Shown here one piece after another: positions 25,809 through 36,107 of a stretch of DNA of 64,000 bases. How positions within the stretch are numbered: the stretch's first letter is position 1; each line of letters opens with the position of its first letter. The position numbers were made by a program, and so were the translations under genes. Below the pieces are notes generated by a model. That model was given only the letters and a program-made list of their open reading frames with translations. It made no database searches and had not been told where the DNA came from. Source of the stretch: Parabacteroides distasonis ATCC 8503 (GTDB taxonomy: Bacteria; Bacteroidota; Bacteroidia; Bacteroidales; Tannerellaceae); NCBI RefSeq assembly GCF_000012845.1, contig NC_009615.1, positions 1,883,501-1,947,500 on the forward strand, in the 5' to 3' direction.

Positions 25809-28800
25809 TTAAAATGTTACATTTACACCCAACGTAAACGTTCTAGCTCTCGGATAAGAGAAGAAGGCCATATTCTGACCAAATTGCTCTGGAGATACCG
25901 CACCATTAGATGTAGAGATCTGGGATGTACTTTCAGGATCGTATCCATTAAAGTCTTTCGCCGTGATCAAGAATGCGTTGTTCACATTCAAATATAGGCG
26001 TAAGCTACTAAACGGAGTCTTTGCCAATTGATTTGAGTCGAAAGTATAACCTAACTGGATTAAGTTCGCACGTAAATAAGAACCATTAGCCACCCATTGA
26101 GAGTCTGTCAATGTATCCTGTCCTGCGTGACCACCGTTGAACAACCAGATAGCTTGCTGCATAGAATTAGGATTCGTTCCATTATATGCGTCATACAAGA
26201 TATTTGTCAAACCGTTAGTTTGTCCGAAACGGTCATACGTAGAGTGATAGAACTGTTGCAAGGTCTGAACACCAGCGACAAATTGTAGATCCAATGTGAA
26301 ATCCCAATTCTTGTAACGTAATGTATTGATCATAGATCCAGTCCAATCAGGTACACCTTTACCTATGATCTCACGCTCAGAAGAACGTTTCGCACGACCG
26401 ATCTGTTTCTTCTCACAGTTACCAGCCTCATAATCCTCGATCGTATAAACGCCTAAACGCTTATAACCATAGAAACTACCTACACTCTCACCAACACGTA
26501 AGATGGAAGCACCACTTACCCATTCGTTCTTCAAGATATCCTCGTCATTATCACCTAATGATAAGATCTTATTCTTATTAAAGTTGGCATTGATAGAGGT
26601 TGTCCAAGTGAAGTCTTTCGTATCAATATTGCGAGTAGACAACATCAAATCCAAACCTTGGTTACGGATAGAACCGATATTCTTATAAACTGTCTCGAAA
26701 CCTGTTGTATGAGGAACCGGGGCATCCAATAACAGATCAGAAGTCTTCTTGTTGTAATAAGAAGCATCTAACGTGATTCTATTATTGAACAAACCTAAAT
26801 CAAAACCTATATCGAATTGAGCGGTTTTCTCCCATCTCAGATCAGAGTTTGGTAATCTATTCAAATAAGAATAGGAATTACGTGTTCCATTCAATAATAA
26901 GGTTTCGCTTGTAACTGTTGCCAAAGATTTGTAAACACCAATCTCAGAGTTACCGGTCAAACCATAGCTAGTATGCAACTTCAAGTTGCTGATCGTATTT
27001 TGATCAGACATAAAGTCTTCTTGCGTGATGTTCCAAGCCAAACCTGCTGATGGGAAGAATGCGTATTTATTATTCTTACCAAACTTAGAAGAACCGTCAT
27101 AACGACCAGTAATTGTAGCGGAGTAACGATCCTTGAATGTATAAGCGAAACGTAAGAAATATGAGTTCATAGCCCAACGTTCCCAATAAGTCTTTGGAGC
27201 ATCAGGCTTCGTACCTGCGTCCATATTGAAGTCCTCAAAGAAATCGCTAGTGAAGTTCTCTGTATACATTCTAGAATAGTCATATTTACGCTCCTGCCAA
27301 GACAAACCGGCCATAGCATTGATACGGTGCTCACCAATCGTCTTGTTATAAGTCAAGTAAGTCTCTTCCTGCCAATAAAGAGTATTTGCGTGATATCTTT
27401 CAGCACGTCCATGTTGGTCATATGCCAAATTCACCAAGTCACTTGGCATATATTTGTGCAAAGTCTTAAAGTTAGCGTCAACACCGAATTGAGTCTTCAA
27501 ATCCAAACCTTCGATGATATGGAATGTCAAGGCTGCATTACCGAATACTTTTGTATTATAGTTCATATTCTTATAAGTCTTCAAGATATGAACAGGGTTA
27601 GACATTGCCTCAAAGTCCATCGGCATACCTTCTGGAGTATTAGTAGAAGTATACTTTCCATCGTATTGAACCGGCATCCAAGGAACCATCTCGATCATAG
27701 TACGACGAGCGTCCTGTCCACCGCCATCCTCAGGAGTAGAGTTGCCCCAAGTATGATTTACAGCTAAATTGACCGCTGTAGACAACCATGTCGTAGGATT
27801 GGCGTCATAAGCGATCTTCGCATTCAAACGTTTTGAATAGGTATTCAGCATGATGCCTTGGTTATCAGTATAGTTCAAGAATGCACCCATAGATGATTTC
27901 TCGCCACCTTGCTGAACATTCAATTGATGGTTATGAGAGATCGCTGTACGAGTTGCCTCATCTTGCCAATCTGTATCATAAAGAGGATTACCGTTAGAAT
28001 CGAAGAAACGACGATCTGTAAACCAATCCGCACGATTAGTAGACCAGTTAAATGGATTGCCATCCTTATCAGATCCCCATCTATTCTCATTCTCAATACC
28101 TTGCATAAAAGCATCGCACCACTCCTGCGCATTCATCGTATCCATCTTACGAGCGCGATGAGCCAAGCTTACAGAACCAGAGTAGCTAACCTTCGTTCCG
28201 CCTTCTTTGTTACCACGTTTCGTAGTAACCATGATAACACCATTGGCACCACGAGCACCATAGATAGCGGTAGCGGAAGCATCTTTCAATACCTCCATAG
28301 ACTCGATGTCATTCGGGTTCATCAAATAGAAGTTCTCCATTACTACGCCGTCCACAACATACAACGGATCAGAAGAGGCATTAATTGTCGCTTGACCACG
28401 GATAACAACACGGCTACCATAAGCACCCGGCTGGCTAGAGTTAGAGAAGATATTTACACCGGCAGCCTTACCACGCAAGTTATCCAATGCACTAAAGTTT
28501 TGAGCTTTTAACATCTCTTCTCCTTTAGCTGTAGAAATAGAACCTGTTACATCCGATTTACGCATCGTACCGTAACCTACTACTACTACCTCATCCAAAG
28601 TCTGTGTATCTTCTTTCAATGTAACATTGATTGCAGATTGGTTGCCTACAGGGATCTCTTGAGATAAATAACCAATATAGGAAATCACCAAAACTCCGTC
28701 GGCGGGCACACCCTCGATCGTATAATTTCCATCGAAATCAGTGATCGTACCGTTTGTAGTGCCTTTCACCACCACGTTAGCGCCAATAACAGGCTCACCT

Positions 28801-28985
28801 GTACCGTCAACAACCACACCTGTTACTTTCTTGCCTTGCTGCACTGCCATTACTTCATCAACCGTGCCTGCGGGAGCGGGAGCGGCCATAGCGGCGTTTA
28901 CAGAGAAGGCAGAAAGCAGCAAACAGAACGCTGAGGCTTTAGCTATCCCCTGAATGGATAATAGCTTAGATTCATTCTTTGTCAT
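25809..28985 (-). CDS. SusC-family TonB-dependent outer-membrane transporter (second pair)
   Basis: 1058 aa when started at MTKNESKLLSIQG, the same start as the other susC. The frame is open for 66 codons further upstream, but that part has no signal peptide and overlaps the leader shared with the other copy. Domain order: signal peptide, carboxypeptidase-like domain, plug (DASATAIYGARGANGVIMVTTKRG), 22-strand barrel ending GVNVTF. Relative to the first SusC it carries small insertions in the extracellular loops. It forms one arm of the inverted SusCD duplication. Confidence 0.95.
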   Translation of the reverse strand: MTKNESKLLSIQGIAKASAFCLLLSAFSVNAAMAAPAPAGTVDEVMAVQQGKKVTGVVVDGTGEPVIGANVVVKGTTNGTITDFDGNYTIEGVPADGVLVISYIGYLSQEIPVGNQSAINVTLKEDTQTLDEVVVVGYGTMRKSDVTGSISTAKGEEMLKAQNFSALDNLRGKAAGVNIFSNSSQPGAYGSRVVIRGQATINASSDPLYVVDGVVMENFYLMNPNDIESMEVLKDASATAIYGARGANGVIMVTTKRGNKEGGTKVSYSGSVSLAHRARKMDTMNAQEWCDAFMQGIENENRWGSDKDGNPFNWSTNRADWFTDRRFFDSNGNPLYDTDWQDEATRTAISHNHQLNVQQGGEKSSMGAFLNYTDNQGIMLNTYSKRLNAKIAYDANPTTWLSTAVNLAVNHTWGNSTPEDGGGQDARRTMIEMVPWMPVQYDGKYTSTNTPEGMPMDFEAMSNPVHILKTYKNMNYNTKVFGNAALTFHIIEGLDLKTQFGVDANFKTLHKYMPSDLVNLAYDQHGRAERYHANTLYWQEETYLTYNKTIGEHRINAMAGLSWQERKYDYSRMYTENFTSDFFEDFNMDAGTKPDAPKTYWERWAMNSYFLRFAYTFKDRYSATITGRYDGSSKFGKNNKYAFFPSAGLAWNITQEDFMSDQNTISNLKLHTSYGLTGNSEIGVYKSLATVTSETLLLNGTRNSYSYLNRLPNSDLRWEKTAQFDIGFDLGLFNNRITLDASYYNKKTSDLLLDAPVPHTTGFETVYKNIGSIRNQGLDLMLSTRNIDTKDFTWTTSINANFNKNKILSLGDNDEDILKNEWVSGASILRVGESVGSFYGYKRLGVYTIEDYEAGNCEKKQIGRAKRSSEREIIGKGVPDWTGSMINTLRYKNWDFTLDLQFVAGVQTLQQFYHSTYDRFGQTNGLTNILYDAYNGTNPNSMQQAIWLFNGGHAGQDTLTDSQWVANGSYLRANLIQLGYTFDSNQLAKTPFSSLRLYLNVNNAFLITAKDFNGYDPESTSQISTSNGAVSPEQFGQNMAFFSYPRARTFTLGVNVTF

Positions 28986-29073
28986 TTTGCTTTGTTTTTT
29001 AATTAAGTTTAGATTGATTACATTGTCTATGTAATTTTTATCGTTATAGATGGACATAGTTCGTACGGAACTA
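28702..29073 (-). repeat. inverted-duplication arm 2 (susC leader and 5' end)
   Basis: Partner of 18639-19008. The start codon, signal peptide and carboxypeptidase-like domain are almost the same at base level. In the leader AATGTAATCAATCTAAACTT and the CGTAC dyad are retained. The arms lie about 10 kb apart in opposite orientation. Confidence 0.8.
29057..29073. promoter_or_regulatory. inverted repeat TAGTTC-GTACG-GAACTA, possible operator
   Basis: Mirror copy of the dyad at 18639-18655, 72 bases before susC and downstream of the likely -7 element at 29110-29117. A protein bound here could block elongation. Confidence 0.45.
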
Positions 29074-29109
29074 GTGCGCCATTCATGGTCTATATCATTA
29101 AAAACTGGG

Positions 29110-29117
29110 CAAATGTA
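29110..29117 (-). promoter_or_regulatory. -7 element for the second susC
   Basis: The minus strand reads TACATTTG (TAnnTTTG), giving a leader of about 120 bases before susC. The equivalent element is not conserved at the first susC. Confidence 0.45.
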
Positions 29118-29238
29118 TAACTTTTTTTGTAAACTAGACTTAAATCTATAGTATTTTTTTAATAAAAATGACACATTTATCACAAATCACCCCTTGAAAC
29201 CAAGAATATCAGCCCCTAAATGTACTAAAAATATATTG

Positions 29239-29253
29239 TTCCGTACGGACTTA
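29239..29253. promoter_or_regulatory. third CGTACG-centred palindrome
   Basis: Contains TCCGTACGGA, a perfect 10-bp palindrome resembling the core of the two susC-leader dyads but with weaker outer arms. It lies about 125 bases upstream of the likely -7 element. Confidence 0.3.
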
Positions 29254-29687
29254 CAATAGTATCATCGTCTTTCTATCACATAAATAATTAACTATCAAAT
29301 ATTAGCAGTAAAAACACTTTAAATTGGTTACAACAAACAAATGTTAAATTTATTGAGATTCAAGGCTAGGCGAAAATGACACTAGTATGGCTTCTATGAA
29401 AAAAACAGATAATGTATTCAGAGACTGGATAATATGAAAAAATTTAGCCCTCCTTTATAAATAAAAGAAAAACCACATTATCTACAATATTTCTACCAAG
29501 AAAGCGCCATAGACTTATTCCCACAAGGCTTGAAATCCAATAAGGCATTACCCGAAACAGAGTCTCTCATGACACTCTTCACCCATCACTCTAACACAAA
29601 CAAGTCTTCTGCTTAGAATAATACCGATTTATTTGGGATTAAATCCTATCAAAACATTCAATATACAAACATAAGACAAACTGGATA

Positions 29688-29708
29688 AGGGCGGGCAAAC
29701 CCCGCCCC
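29688..29708 (-). terminator. GC-rich hairpin after the GH38 gene
   Basis: Stem AGGGCGGG / CCCGCCCT with a short loop CAAAC, seven bases beyond the GH38 stop. No T-run follows on the minus strand, so it may be a stability hairpin rather than a strong terminator. Confidence 0.5.
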
Positions 29709-29715
29709 TACCATG

Positions 29716-32604
29716 CTACCAAGATAATTTTATAAACTTATTCTCCCACGGAGCGAAACTCAACGGATTCCCCGAAACTGGGTCTCCTACGACATCACAA
29801 ACCGTAGTTTTCACAAAATTAATTTTATCTGAAGCTACAGAGAAAGTAGCGGGCTTCCCGCCTATCTCACGCAATTGAAGCATAACAGCGTTCTCGCCTT
29901 CCACAGGCCTCATGTTTACCAACAACAAGTTCTCCGGTACGATCTTGAAAATGGAAGCCGATTGGAGAGGCTCCACCTTTTTATCTCCGGCAGGCAAAAC
30001 ACGGGTCAAGAACGGAATCCGGTTTTCCCAAGCGAACTTAGTCGCATACTCAATAGAGTTGTCTTTCGAAGAGTTGATGAAGTAACTCCATTGCATCTCT
30101 CCCATTTGGTCCGCATTGAAATTGGTTACCCAGTAGTTGTTCATCGGCCATGAATACATATTCGTGGACTGAGGTACGGCTCCGGCTTTATACCGCCCCG
30201 TATTGATCGCCCCAAATTGCATTAATGGTATTTCTTGGCTACCCATCACGACCTGTGACTCTCCATTACGAGCCGTAGCGAAGTTTTGCACCGTGTACCA
30301 ATCGTTAGAGGAGCCCGGGATTTGGTCTACACCCGCCTCAATCGATCCGCCGGGTACATCTAAATGGATCTTTCCTCCTTCAACCTCAAACGGGAAAGCG
30401 ATATAAACCGCTTCCGGATCTGTTACCGCTTTTTTGCGCAGGCGATAAACTACCTCGATTTTCTTTGTTACGTTAAATACACGGAATTCCACCATCAAAT
30501 TATTCGGCTCACGTCCCGCTACCGTCTCTCCCCGGAAACGATAGGTATCCCAGACATCGCCTTTCTCATATTTCTCGAAACGCATCTTCTCTGGGCGACG
30601 GCGGAGGAATTGGGGAGCACGATATTGTTCCATCGGATGACGGCTATCGATAATCTCATAAATAAACTCTCCCATCTCCCATTCCGCATCCGGCGTAACC
30701 AATTGTTTGTTCAAATCCTTATCACATAATTTACGAATCGTACCTTTACGGGTATTGAAGTCGATGGCATACCAAGGATTCTCCACATGTGTCTCTTTTA
30801 AATCCGTTGCGCCCTGTATTTCCGGACGTGGCGCATCCTTTACCTTTATATAATACTGCGCATATCCCAAAGCCGGGACATCTTTCACGTAAAAGTTCCA
30901 ATAAGTACCATCGGAACGGCTTTCGCCGGCTTGTGCGGGAATTACGTTGCCAGCCGTATCCACGATCTCGAAAGCCTTGTCTTTCGGAAGAATCTGATGA
31001 TCGACATAAGCTTTAGCGATACCGCTATAACTCCAGTTGAGCGTATTGAATACAGCGATAGACGGAACATCGCTTTTGGGCACGAACGATTGTAATATAC
31101 CCATAGTGGCCTCTCCCAGCAAACCGGAATGGCGATAGGCTTCCCACGCATACGATTGTTTCAAGGAGCGTTGTTCCCAAGTTTCCAGTCCATAAGCATT
31201 ACGTACGCTCTCACTATGCCCGAAAGTATGCTCATCATAGAACAAAAGAGCTTTGTTGATGTCCTGAATTCGATCATTGATGTCTGTCGGCAATTGAGCG
31301 CCTAGCATTTTGGCGAATGACAATCCGGCTTGGTTCGCGATAATATCCGAGTGAGTCACACGAGATATGGCGGCCTCGCGGGCACCGGAACCAAAACCAT
31401 CCGTCCACCAATCCGGCCAAGCTCCACGAATGGTCTCGATACGATCCGCATATTGGCTCTCTACCGTCTTAAAGAACTCGCTGGCTACCGCCGTGCGTAA
31501 TTTCGGCCATTCATACTTCTCATTCCATTTTTGTAGCATCTCACAACTTTTCGTGGATGGAGGCGCATTATCCGTAAAATAACCCGAATGCTGGGCGGCC
31601 AATATATCATACGGATAGTTTTTCGCTTCCATTTGATCCAGATACGCTAAGACCCGTTCCTCGAACTGCTCAAAATCATCGGTATGGATACCAAAGAAAT
31701 TTCCTTGGTTATAATGCTCGGCACGATAGGTCAAGACCTTCTTCCCGGATGGAGATTCCCACCAGAATACGGTAGGTTTATCAAAACAGATCAACGCCCG
31801 GTGGCCATGGGTTCCCATATTCACATATTTCACGCCGGCATCCGCAAAATACTCGCTGAAGCACCAACCGATTCCATTCACGTCGTCTTGCATAGCTACC
31901 TCGGCACGCATCCCATTCTCACGGAATTGCTTGATCGGATAAAGGGAGGCGGCGAGCGTTTGCTCATCGGGTAATTCGTCAAAGTTCAAGTACATCGTAG
32001 CTAATTCGATACGACCCTCTTTTACCCGCTGCTTCAGGCGAGCGATCTGTTCCGCCGGACGGCATTTCAAATATTCGCTAACCGCCCAAGCGATCTCGCA
32101 AGTCCAACGGAATTTAGCGAAATCCGGATAATTATCCGTAGCGTCGCAATAATCCAACGCATAATCAATATATCGTAGATGTTCCGCTAGGATTTCCATT
32201 TGGGAACGGGTATAACCGATATCCGTATGCGTGTGTTGCACCATATTCATTTGCCAATGGCGAACCGGTTTTACCGTCACCATAGTCTCCTCTTTCTCTT
32301 TCCCACTTGTCAGCGTCAACGGTAATTGGCGAGTCGTGCTAACCTCGGGTATCTCGATTCGGAACACATTATCCCCGGACACCAGTTTCTCTTTACGGCT
32401 TTGCTCGCCTAAACGGATCGTTACTGTAGAAGGCTCTCCTTCATGTTTCACGGAGATCTCGACCTTTTGGGTCAGTCCGTTTTTCGATTTATAAACCGCC
32501 GGCAATACACGGCTCTTGACATCCGATAATCCCGGAGACGCATGGACCGACAATGTCCCAATCAACAAAGCCAATCCTGCTGATAAATAAGTTCTTTTTT
32601 TCAT
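29716..32604 (-). CDS. GH38 alpha-mannosidase
   Basis: 962 aa with an N-terminal signal peptide (LLIGTLSVHA). After about 110 residues of beta-sandwich, the zinc-binding motif HTHTDIGYT (124-132) opens the GH38 catalytic domain; NFDELPDEQ and QDDVNGIGW carry further conserved acidic residues. The C-terminal half is the usual beta-rich region. GH38 enzymes hydrolyse alpha-mannosides with retention. It is the last gene of the minus-strand operon from 40434, one base after the MFS transporter stop. Together with the GH92 enzymes it would finish trimming of mannose-rich glycans in the periplasm. Confidence 0.9.
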   Translation of the reverse strand: MKKRTYLSAGLALLIGTLSVHASPGLSDVKSRVLPAVYKSKNGLTQKVEISVKHEGEPSTVTIRLGEQSRKEKLVSGDNVFRIEIPEVSTTRQLPLTLTSGKEKEETMVTVKPVRHWQMNMVQHTHTDIGYTRSQMEILAEHLRYIDYALDYCDATDNYPDFAKFRWTCEIAWAVSEYLKCRPAEQIARLKQRVKEGRIELATMYLNFDELPDEQTLAASLYPIKQFRENGMRAEVAMQDDVNGIGWCFSEYFADAGVKYVNMGTHGHRALICFDKPTVFWWESPSGKKVLTYRAEHYNQGNFFGIHTDDFEQFEERVLAYLDQMEAKNYPYDILAAQHSGYFTDNAPPSTKSCEMLQKWNEKYEWPKLRTAVASEFFKTVESQYADRIETIRGAWPDWWTDGFGSGAREAAISRVTHSDIIANQAGLSFAKMLGAQLPTDINDRIQDINKALLFYDEHTFGHSESVRNAYGLETWEQRSLKQSYAWEAYRHSGLLGEATMGILQSFVPKSDVPSIAVFNTLNWSYSGIAKAYVDHQILPKDKAFEIVDTAGNVIPAQAGESRSDGTYWNFYVKDVPALGYAQYYIKVKDAPRPEIQGATDLKETHVENPWYAIDFNTRKGTIRKLCDKDLNKQLVTPDAEWEMGEFIYEIIDSRHPMEQYRAPQFLRRRPEKMRFEKYEKGDVWDTYRFRGETVAGREPNNLMVEFRVFNVTKKIEVVYRLRKKAVTDPEAVYIAFPFEVEGGKIHLDVPGGSIEAGVDQIPGSSNDWYTVQNFATARNGESQVVMGSQEIPLMQFGAINTGRYKAGAVPQSTNMYSWPMNNYWVTNFNADQMGEMQWSYFINSSKDNSIEYATKFAWENRIPFLTRVLPAGDKKVEPLQSASIFKIVPENLLLVNMRPVEGENAVMLQLREIGGKPATFSVASDKINFVKTTVCDVVGDPVSGNPLSFAPWENKFIKLSW

Positions 32605-32605
32605 T

Positions 32606-33754
32606 TTATCGTGTTTTTATGGATATAAGTCCTATATACAACATACATATTAATAATAGCATCAAGCCGGCTACCTGCCCGAACATATCGGCTAAGCCTC
32701 CCATACAAGGCGTAATCAAGGCGCCTCCCGATACCCCCATAATCATCAAGGCCGATACCTCGTTGGATTGCTCCGGACGATGTTCCAACGCGAAAGAGAA
32801 CAGGATCGAAAACACATTCGAGCAAGCCAAGCCAACCAGTACGATCATAACGCCCATGCTCCACAAGCTATCCGAGATAAGCAATCCCACGAAAGCAAGG
32901 ATAACGATCAGCATGCTTCCCCTTAAGAAAGGTCGTGACGAGATCCTCGCCAACAATATAGCCCCCAGGAAAGAGCCTCCCGTACGAGCGGCGAAATAAA
33001 GGCTACTCCCTAATCCGGCCTCTTGCAACGGCATGGATAACTTTTCCATCAATAGCTTGGGGATCGTCGTATTCAGACCGACATCGATCCCGACAATACA
33101 CAGAATCCCCAAGAAAAGCATCCGTATCCTAGCATCTTTACATAAAGCTAATGTAGAGGCGAACGAGGCTTCTTGCTCCTCTCCTTCCTCTTTACCCGGA
33201 ATAGCCGTTATCAACCAAATGATAGACAACAAGGTAGTCACCGAATAGACAATGAATATCAACTTCCAATCCCCCCAAAAAGAGGAAGCGACCCCCGCAA
33301 TAATCGGACCTAAGAAGGAAGATACCGCCTTAATAAACTGCCCTAACGTAAGCACGCTCGTTACCTTATCCGGATTTACCACCCGGGCTACCATCGGGTT
33401 CAAAGATACTTGCAAAATCGTATTTCCAATTCCCAGCAAAGCGAACGCAAACAAGATACAAGCAAAGTCATAGAAGAAAAGAGGTATCAGCATCGCCAAG
33501 GTCGTGATGGCCAAGGCAGCGACTACCGTATTCCTACGCCCGTGCCGTCCCATCCAGATACCGGTGGGGACAGAGAACAGGGCGAACCAAAGAAAGACCA
33601 TCATGGGTAATAGGTTCGCCAAGGTGTCGGACAAACCAAAATCCATCTTCACATAATTCGTGGCAATTCCCACGACATCCACGAATCCCATCACAAAAAA
33701 GCCGAAAAGGATCGGGAATATAGCGGAGTTCGTACTTTTAGTTCTCATATCCAT
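32606..33754 (-). CDS. MFS sugar transporter (FucP/glucose-galactose type)
   Basis: 382 aa with about 12 membrane segments. The N-terminus (FFVMGFVDVVGIATNYVKMDFGLSD) and the first cytoplasmic loop (GIWMGRHGRRNT) match sugar:proton symporters of the FGHS group. A charged central loop (GKEEGEEQE) separates the halves. It probably imports the monosaccharide released by the mannosidases, mannose by context, into the cytoplasm where the ROK kinase acts. Its start overlaps the GH92 stop by 17 bases, indicating translational coupling. Confidence 0.88.
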   Translation of the reverse strand: MDMRTKSTNSAIFPILFGFFVMGFVDVVGIATNYVKMDFGLSDTLANLLPMMVFLWFALFSVPTGIWMGRHGRRNTVVAALAITTLAMLIPLFFYDFACILFAFALLGIGNTILQVSLNPMVARVVNPDKVTSVLTLGQFIKAVSSFLGPIIAGVASSFWGDWKLIFIVYSVTTLLSIIWLITAIPGKEEGEEQEASFASTLALCKDARIRMLFLGILCIVGIDVGLNTTIPKLLMEKLSMPLQEAGLGSSLYFAARTGGSFLGAILLARISSRPFLRGSMLIVILAFVGLLISDSLWSMGVMIVLVGLACSNVFSILFSFALEHRPEQSNEVSALMIMGVSGGALITPCMGGLADMFGQVAGLMLLLICMLYIGLISIKTR

Positions 33755-36104
33755 CTTTTGGTTGGCTACCCATTTCTAAAACCAAATGTCCACCTTGAAT
33801 AATCTCCGAGAAAGGAATACGAGTATCCGTCAATGGTTTCCCGTTTAAGTTCATCGATTGCACGTAATCATTTTGCTTACTATTATTACGGGCCTCAATC
33901 ACGAATTCCTTCCCTTTATAATAGCGGTCATTCAGCCGGATCGTAATCTTATCGAATAAAGGACTGCCCAAAGCGAAAGAAGGCGCTTGATCCGTCAAGC
34001 CTTTCATATCGAATAAGCCTAAGGAAGAGATCACGTACCAAGCCCCGAGCTGGCCTTGATCCTCATCTTGTCCGTAGCCATAACCGTGGATGCCATCCGT
34101 ACCATAGAACTCATTCAAGATCGCCCGTACCCATTTTTGCGTAAGCGAGGGACGACCGGCCTCGTTGAACATCCAAGGGATGTGCAAGCACGGTTGGTTT
34201 CCTTGGTTATACAAGGTTTGCAAACCGGCGAAAGCCCCTACTTCCGTGCCTCCGCTAAAGATTAATTTACGAGACACCGTGAAGATGCTATCCAACCGAT
34301 GGTTAAACACGTCTGCGCCTACTTTCGCGACCAAGCCTTTCGCGTCGTGCGGTACATAGAATGTATATTGCCAAGCGTTACCTTCTTGGAATCCGCGCCA
34401 TACTTGCATCGGATTGAAGTCCTCGATAAACGTACCATCCTTCTTTTTAGGACGGACAAAATTACAGGAAGGGTCATAGATACGCTCCCAGCCTTTCGAT
34501 AAGTCCATCAAACGGTTATAATCGTCCGTCTTACCCAGTTGCTTCGCCCATTGGGCCACGGCCCATGCGCTATAAGCATATTCCAAGGTATGGGAAGCGG
34601 AGAACATGAAAGCCTCGTCCGGCCCGTCCCCCTTATCCAAATGAGGCACATAACCATATTCCACGAAATAACGGGTATCGATCTTTCCTGCGCCCAATGG
34701 ACGATTCTCCCCATCCAACTCATTCTTCAAGCAAGCCTCATAGGCCGTATTCACATCGAAATCCCGAATGCCACATTGATAAGCGCCAGCGATAATCGTA
34801 CTTAATAAATTCGTACCAACCCCGGAGACATAACGGCTATTAGCGATTCCATCCGCCAGCCAGCCGGCGTCCTTGTACACCAACAAATGGCTACTTATAT
34901 AATCCGAATAATATTCCGGATAGGCCAAAGCCCAAACCTGCGTCAGATTCCATTGCGCTCCCCAAGCGGCATCGGTATTATATAAGTTATGTATCGGTTT
35001 CCCGTCTTTCAAAGGGATTTGTCCTACCGAGCCATCATTTCTCGGATAAGCGCCATTCACGTCGCTAGCCAATCCGCGGCCCAATAAAGCATGATACAAA
35101 CCGGTATAGAATTTCACCTTATCCTCTTGCGCCGGAGTCTCTACCCGGATACGTCCCAAATATTCTTCCCATGTTTGGCGAGAGATTTCCCTTGCTTCGT
35201 CAAACGTAAGGGTAGCGGCCTCCGTCTCCCTATTTAACCGGGCATTCTCCACGGATGTATAGGAAAGACCTACTTTAGCGGTTACCGACTCTTGATCTTG
35301 GGTACGGAATGTCAAATAAAGTCCGGCTCCCACACCCGTCGCTTTTCGTTCATCCGGACGGATATCCGCCCCGTTGAAAGCGCCATATCCAACGGGAGCC
35401 TTATCCAGCACCGCCGAGAAATACAAAGGAACCGATGCCCCGGGCTGGTATTTCCTCACATATTCAGGCTCGGTAATCACCCAGCCCTCGATACGCCCGT
35501 CTTCCGTAAAAGTAATTTCCGCGTCCCGCACGGCTCCGCTTTCTCCTTGGCGGTTTCCTATATCGAACAAGATACGGCTATCCTCCCCGGCCGGAAACGT
35601 ATAACGCTGGATAGCGACACGAGGGGTAGCGGTAAGCTCCGCCCGGATCGAGTAATCTTTTAGGAGAACGGAATAATAACCGGCGGTAGCGATCTCGTCC
35701 GCACGATCAAAACGGGAACGGTATCCTATACCTGTCGAGTCGTCTACCGCCCCGGGAATTGTTTTCAATGAACCCGTCGTAGGCATCAAGACGATTCCAC
35801 CGATCTGAAACTCATGCAAGCAGGGGAAACCCTCGATCGATTGATCCCGATAATCGTAACCGGTAGCCTCCCAACCGGATTTATTCCCGATATGCCCGTT
35901 CGTAGAAGGGGCCGGCTTGGCCATACCGAAAGGCATCGCTCCCGGGGTAAAATGAAACCAACGGCAATGCGCCGTGCCGATCCGAGGCTCTACATATTGG
36001 CTAAGCTCCTCTTGCTGGACCTTCTTGCCTTGTGTCACGCAGGATGTGAAAACCCCGCACAGGAACAAGAGGAAACAGACCGGCTTCATACTATACTTTC
36101 TCAT
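33738..36104 (-). CDS. GH92 alpha-mannosidase lipoprotein (operon member)
   Basis: 788 aa with a lipoprotein signal (VFTSC, Cys22). GH92 features: YVEPRIGTAHCRWFHFTPGAMPFG, the DEDQGQLGAW acidic loop and GNQPCLH. It is clearly different from the three GH92 proteins at 11337-18366, for example having LHEFQIGGIVLMP where one of them has SGTGCSDLGDILLMP, so it probably has another linkage or aglycone preference. It lies in the operon with sugar kinase, isomerase, transporter and GH38, three bases after the ROK gene. Confidence 0.92.
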   Translation of the reverse strand: MRKYSMKPVCFLLFLCGVFTSCVTQGKKVQQEELSQYVEPRIGTAHCRWFHFTPGAMPFGMAKPAPSTNGHIGNKSGWEATGYDYRDQSIEGFPCLHEFQIGGIVLMPTTGSLKTIPGAVDDSTGIGYRSRFDRADEIATAGYYSVLLKDYSIRAELTATPRVAIQRYTFPAGEDSRILFDIGNRQGESGAVRDAEITFTEDGRIEGWVITEPEYVRKYQPGASVPLYFSAVLDKAPVGYGAFNGADIRPDERKATGVGAGLYLTFRTQDQESVTAKVGLSYTSVENARLNRETEAATLTFDEAREISRQTWEEYLGRIRVETPAQEDKVKFYTGLYHALLGRGLASDVNGAYPRNDGSVGQIPLKDGKPIHNLYNTDAAWGAQWNLTQVWALAYPEYYSDYISSHLLVYKDAGWLADGIANSRYVSGVGTNLLSTIIAGAYQCGIRDFDVNTAYEACLKNELDGENRPLGAGKIDTRYFVEYGYVPHLDKGDGPDEAFMFSASHTLEYAYSAWAVAQWAKQLGKTDDYNRLMDLSKGWERIYDPSCNFVRPKKKDGTFIEDFNPMQVWRGFQEGNAWQYTFYVPHDAKGLVAKVGADVFNHRLDSIFTVSRKLIFSGGTEVGAFAGLQTLYNQGNQPCLHIPWMFNEAGRPSLTQKWVRAILNEFYGTDGIHGYGYGQDEDQGQLGAWYVISSLGLFDMKGLTDQAPSFALGSPLFDKITIRLNDRYYKGKEFVIEARNNSKQNDYVQSMNLNGKPLTDTRIPFSEIIQGGHLVLEMGSQPKDGYEN

Positions 36105-36107
36105 AAT

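Larger units (their letters stand above)
28986..29715. other. gene-free regulatory region before the second susC
   Basis: 730 AT-rich bases. The part near susC holds its leader, a dyad and a -7 element. 29239-29253 has a third CGTACG-centred palindrome. The rest up to the GH38 stop has no recognised gene; the end carries a GC-rich hairpin. Confidence 0.6.

Noticed and set aside
28986..29183. 66-codon upstream extension of the second susC
   Set aside because: It has no signal peptide, covers the dyad and leader shared with the other susC, and the shared MTKNESK start gives a normal protein.
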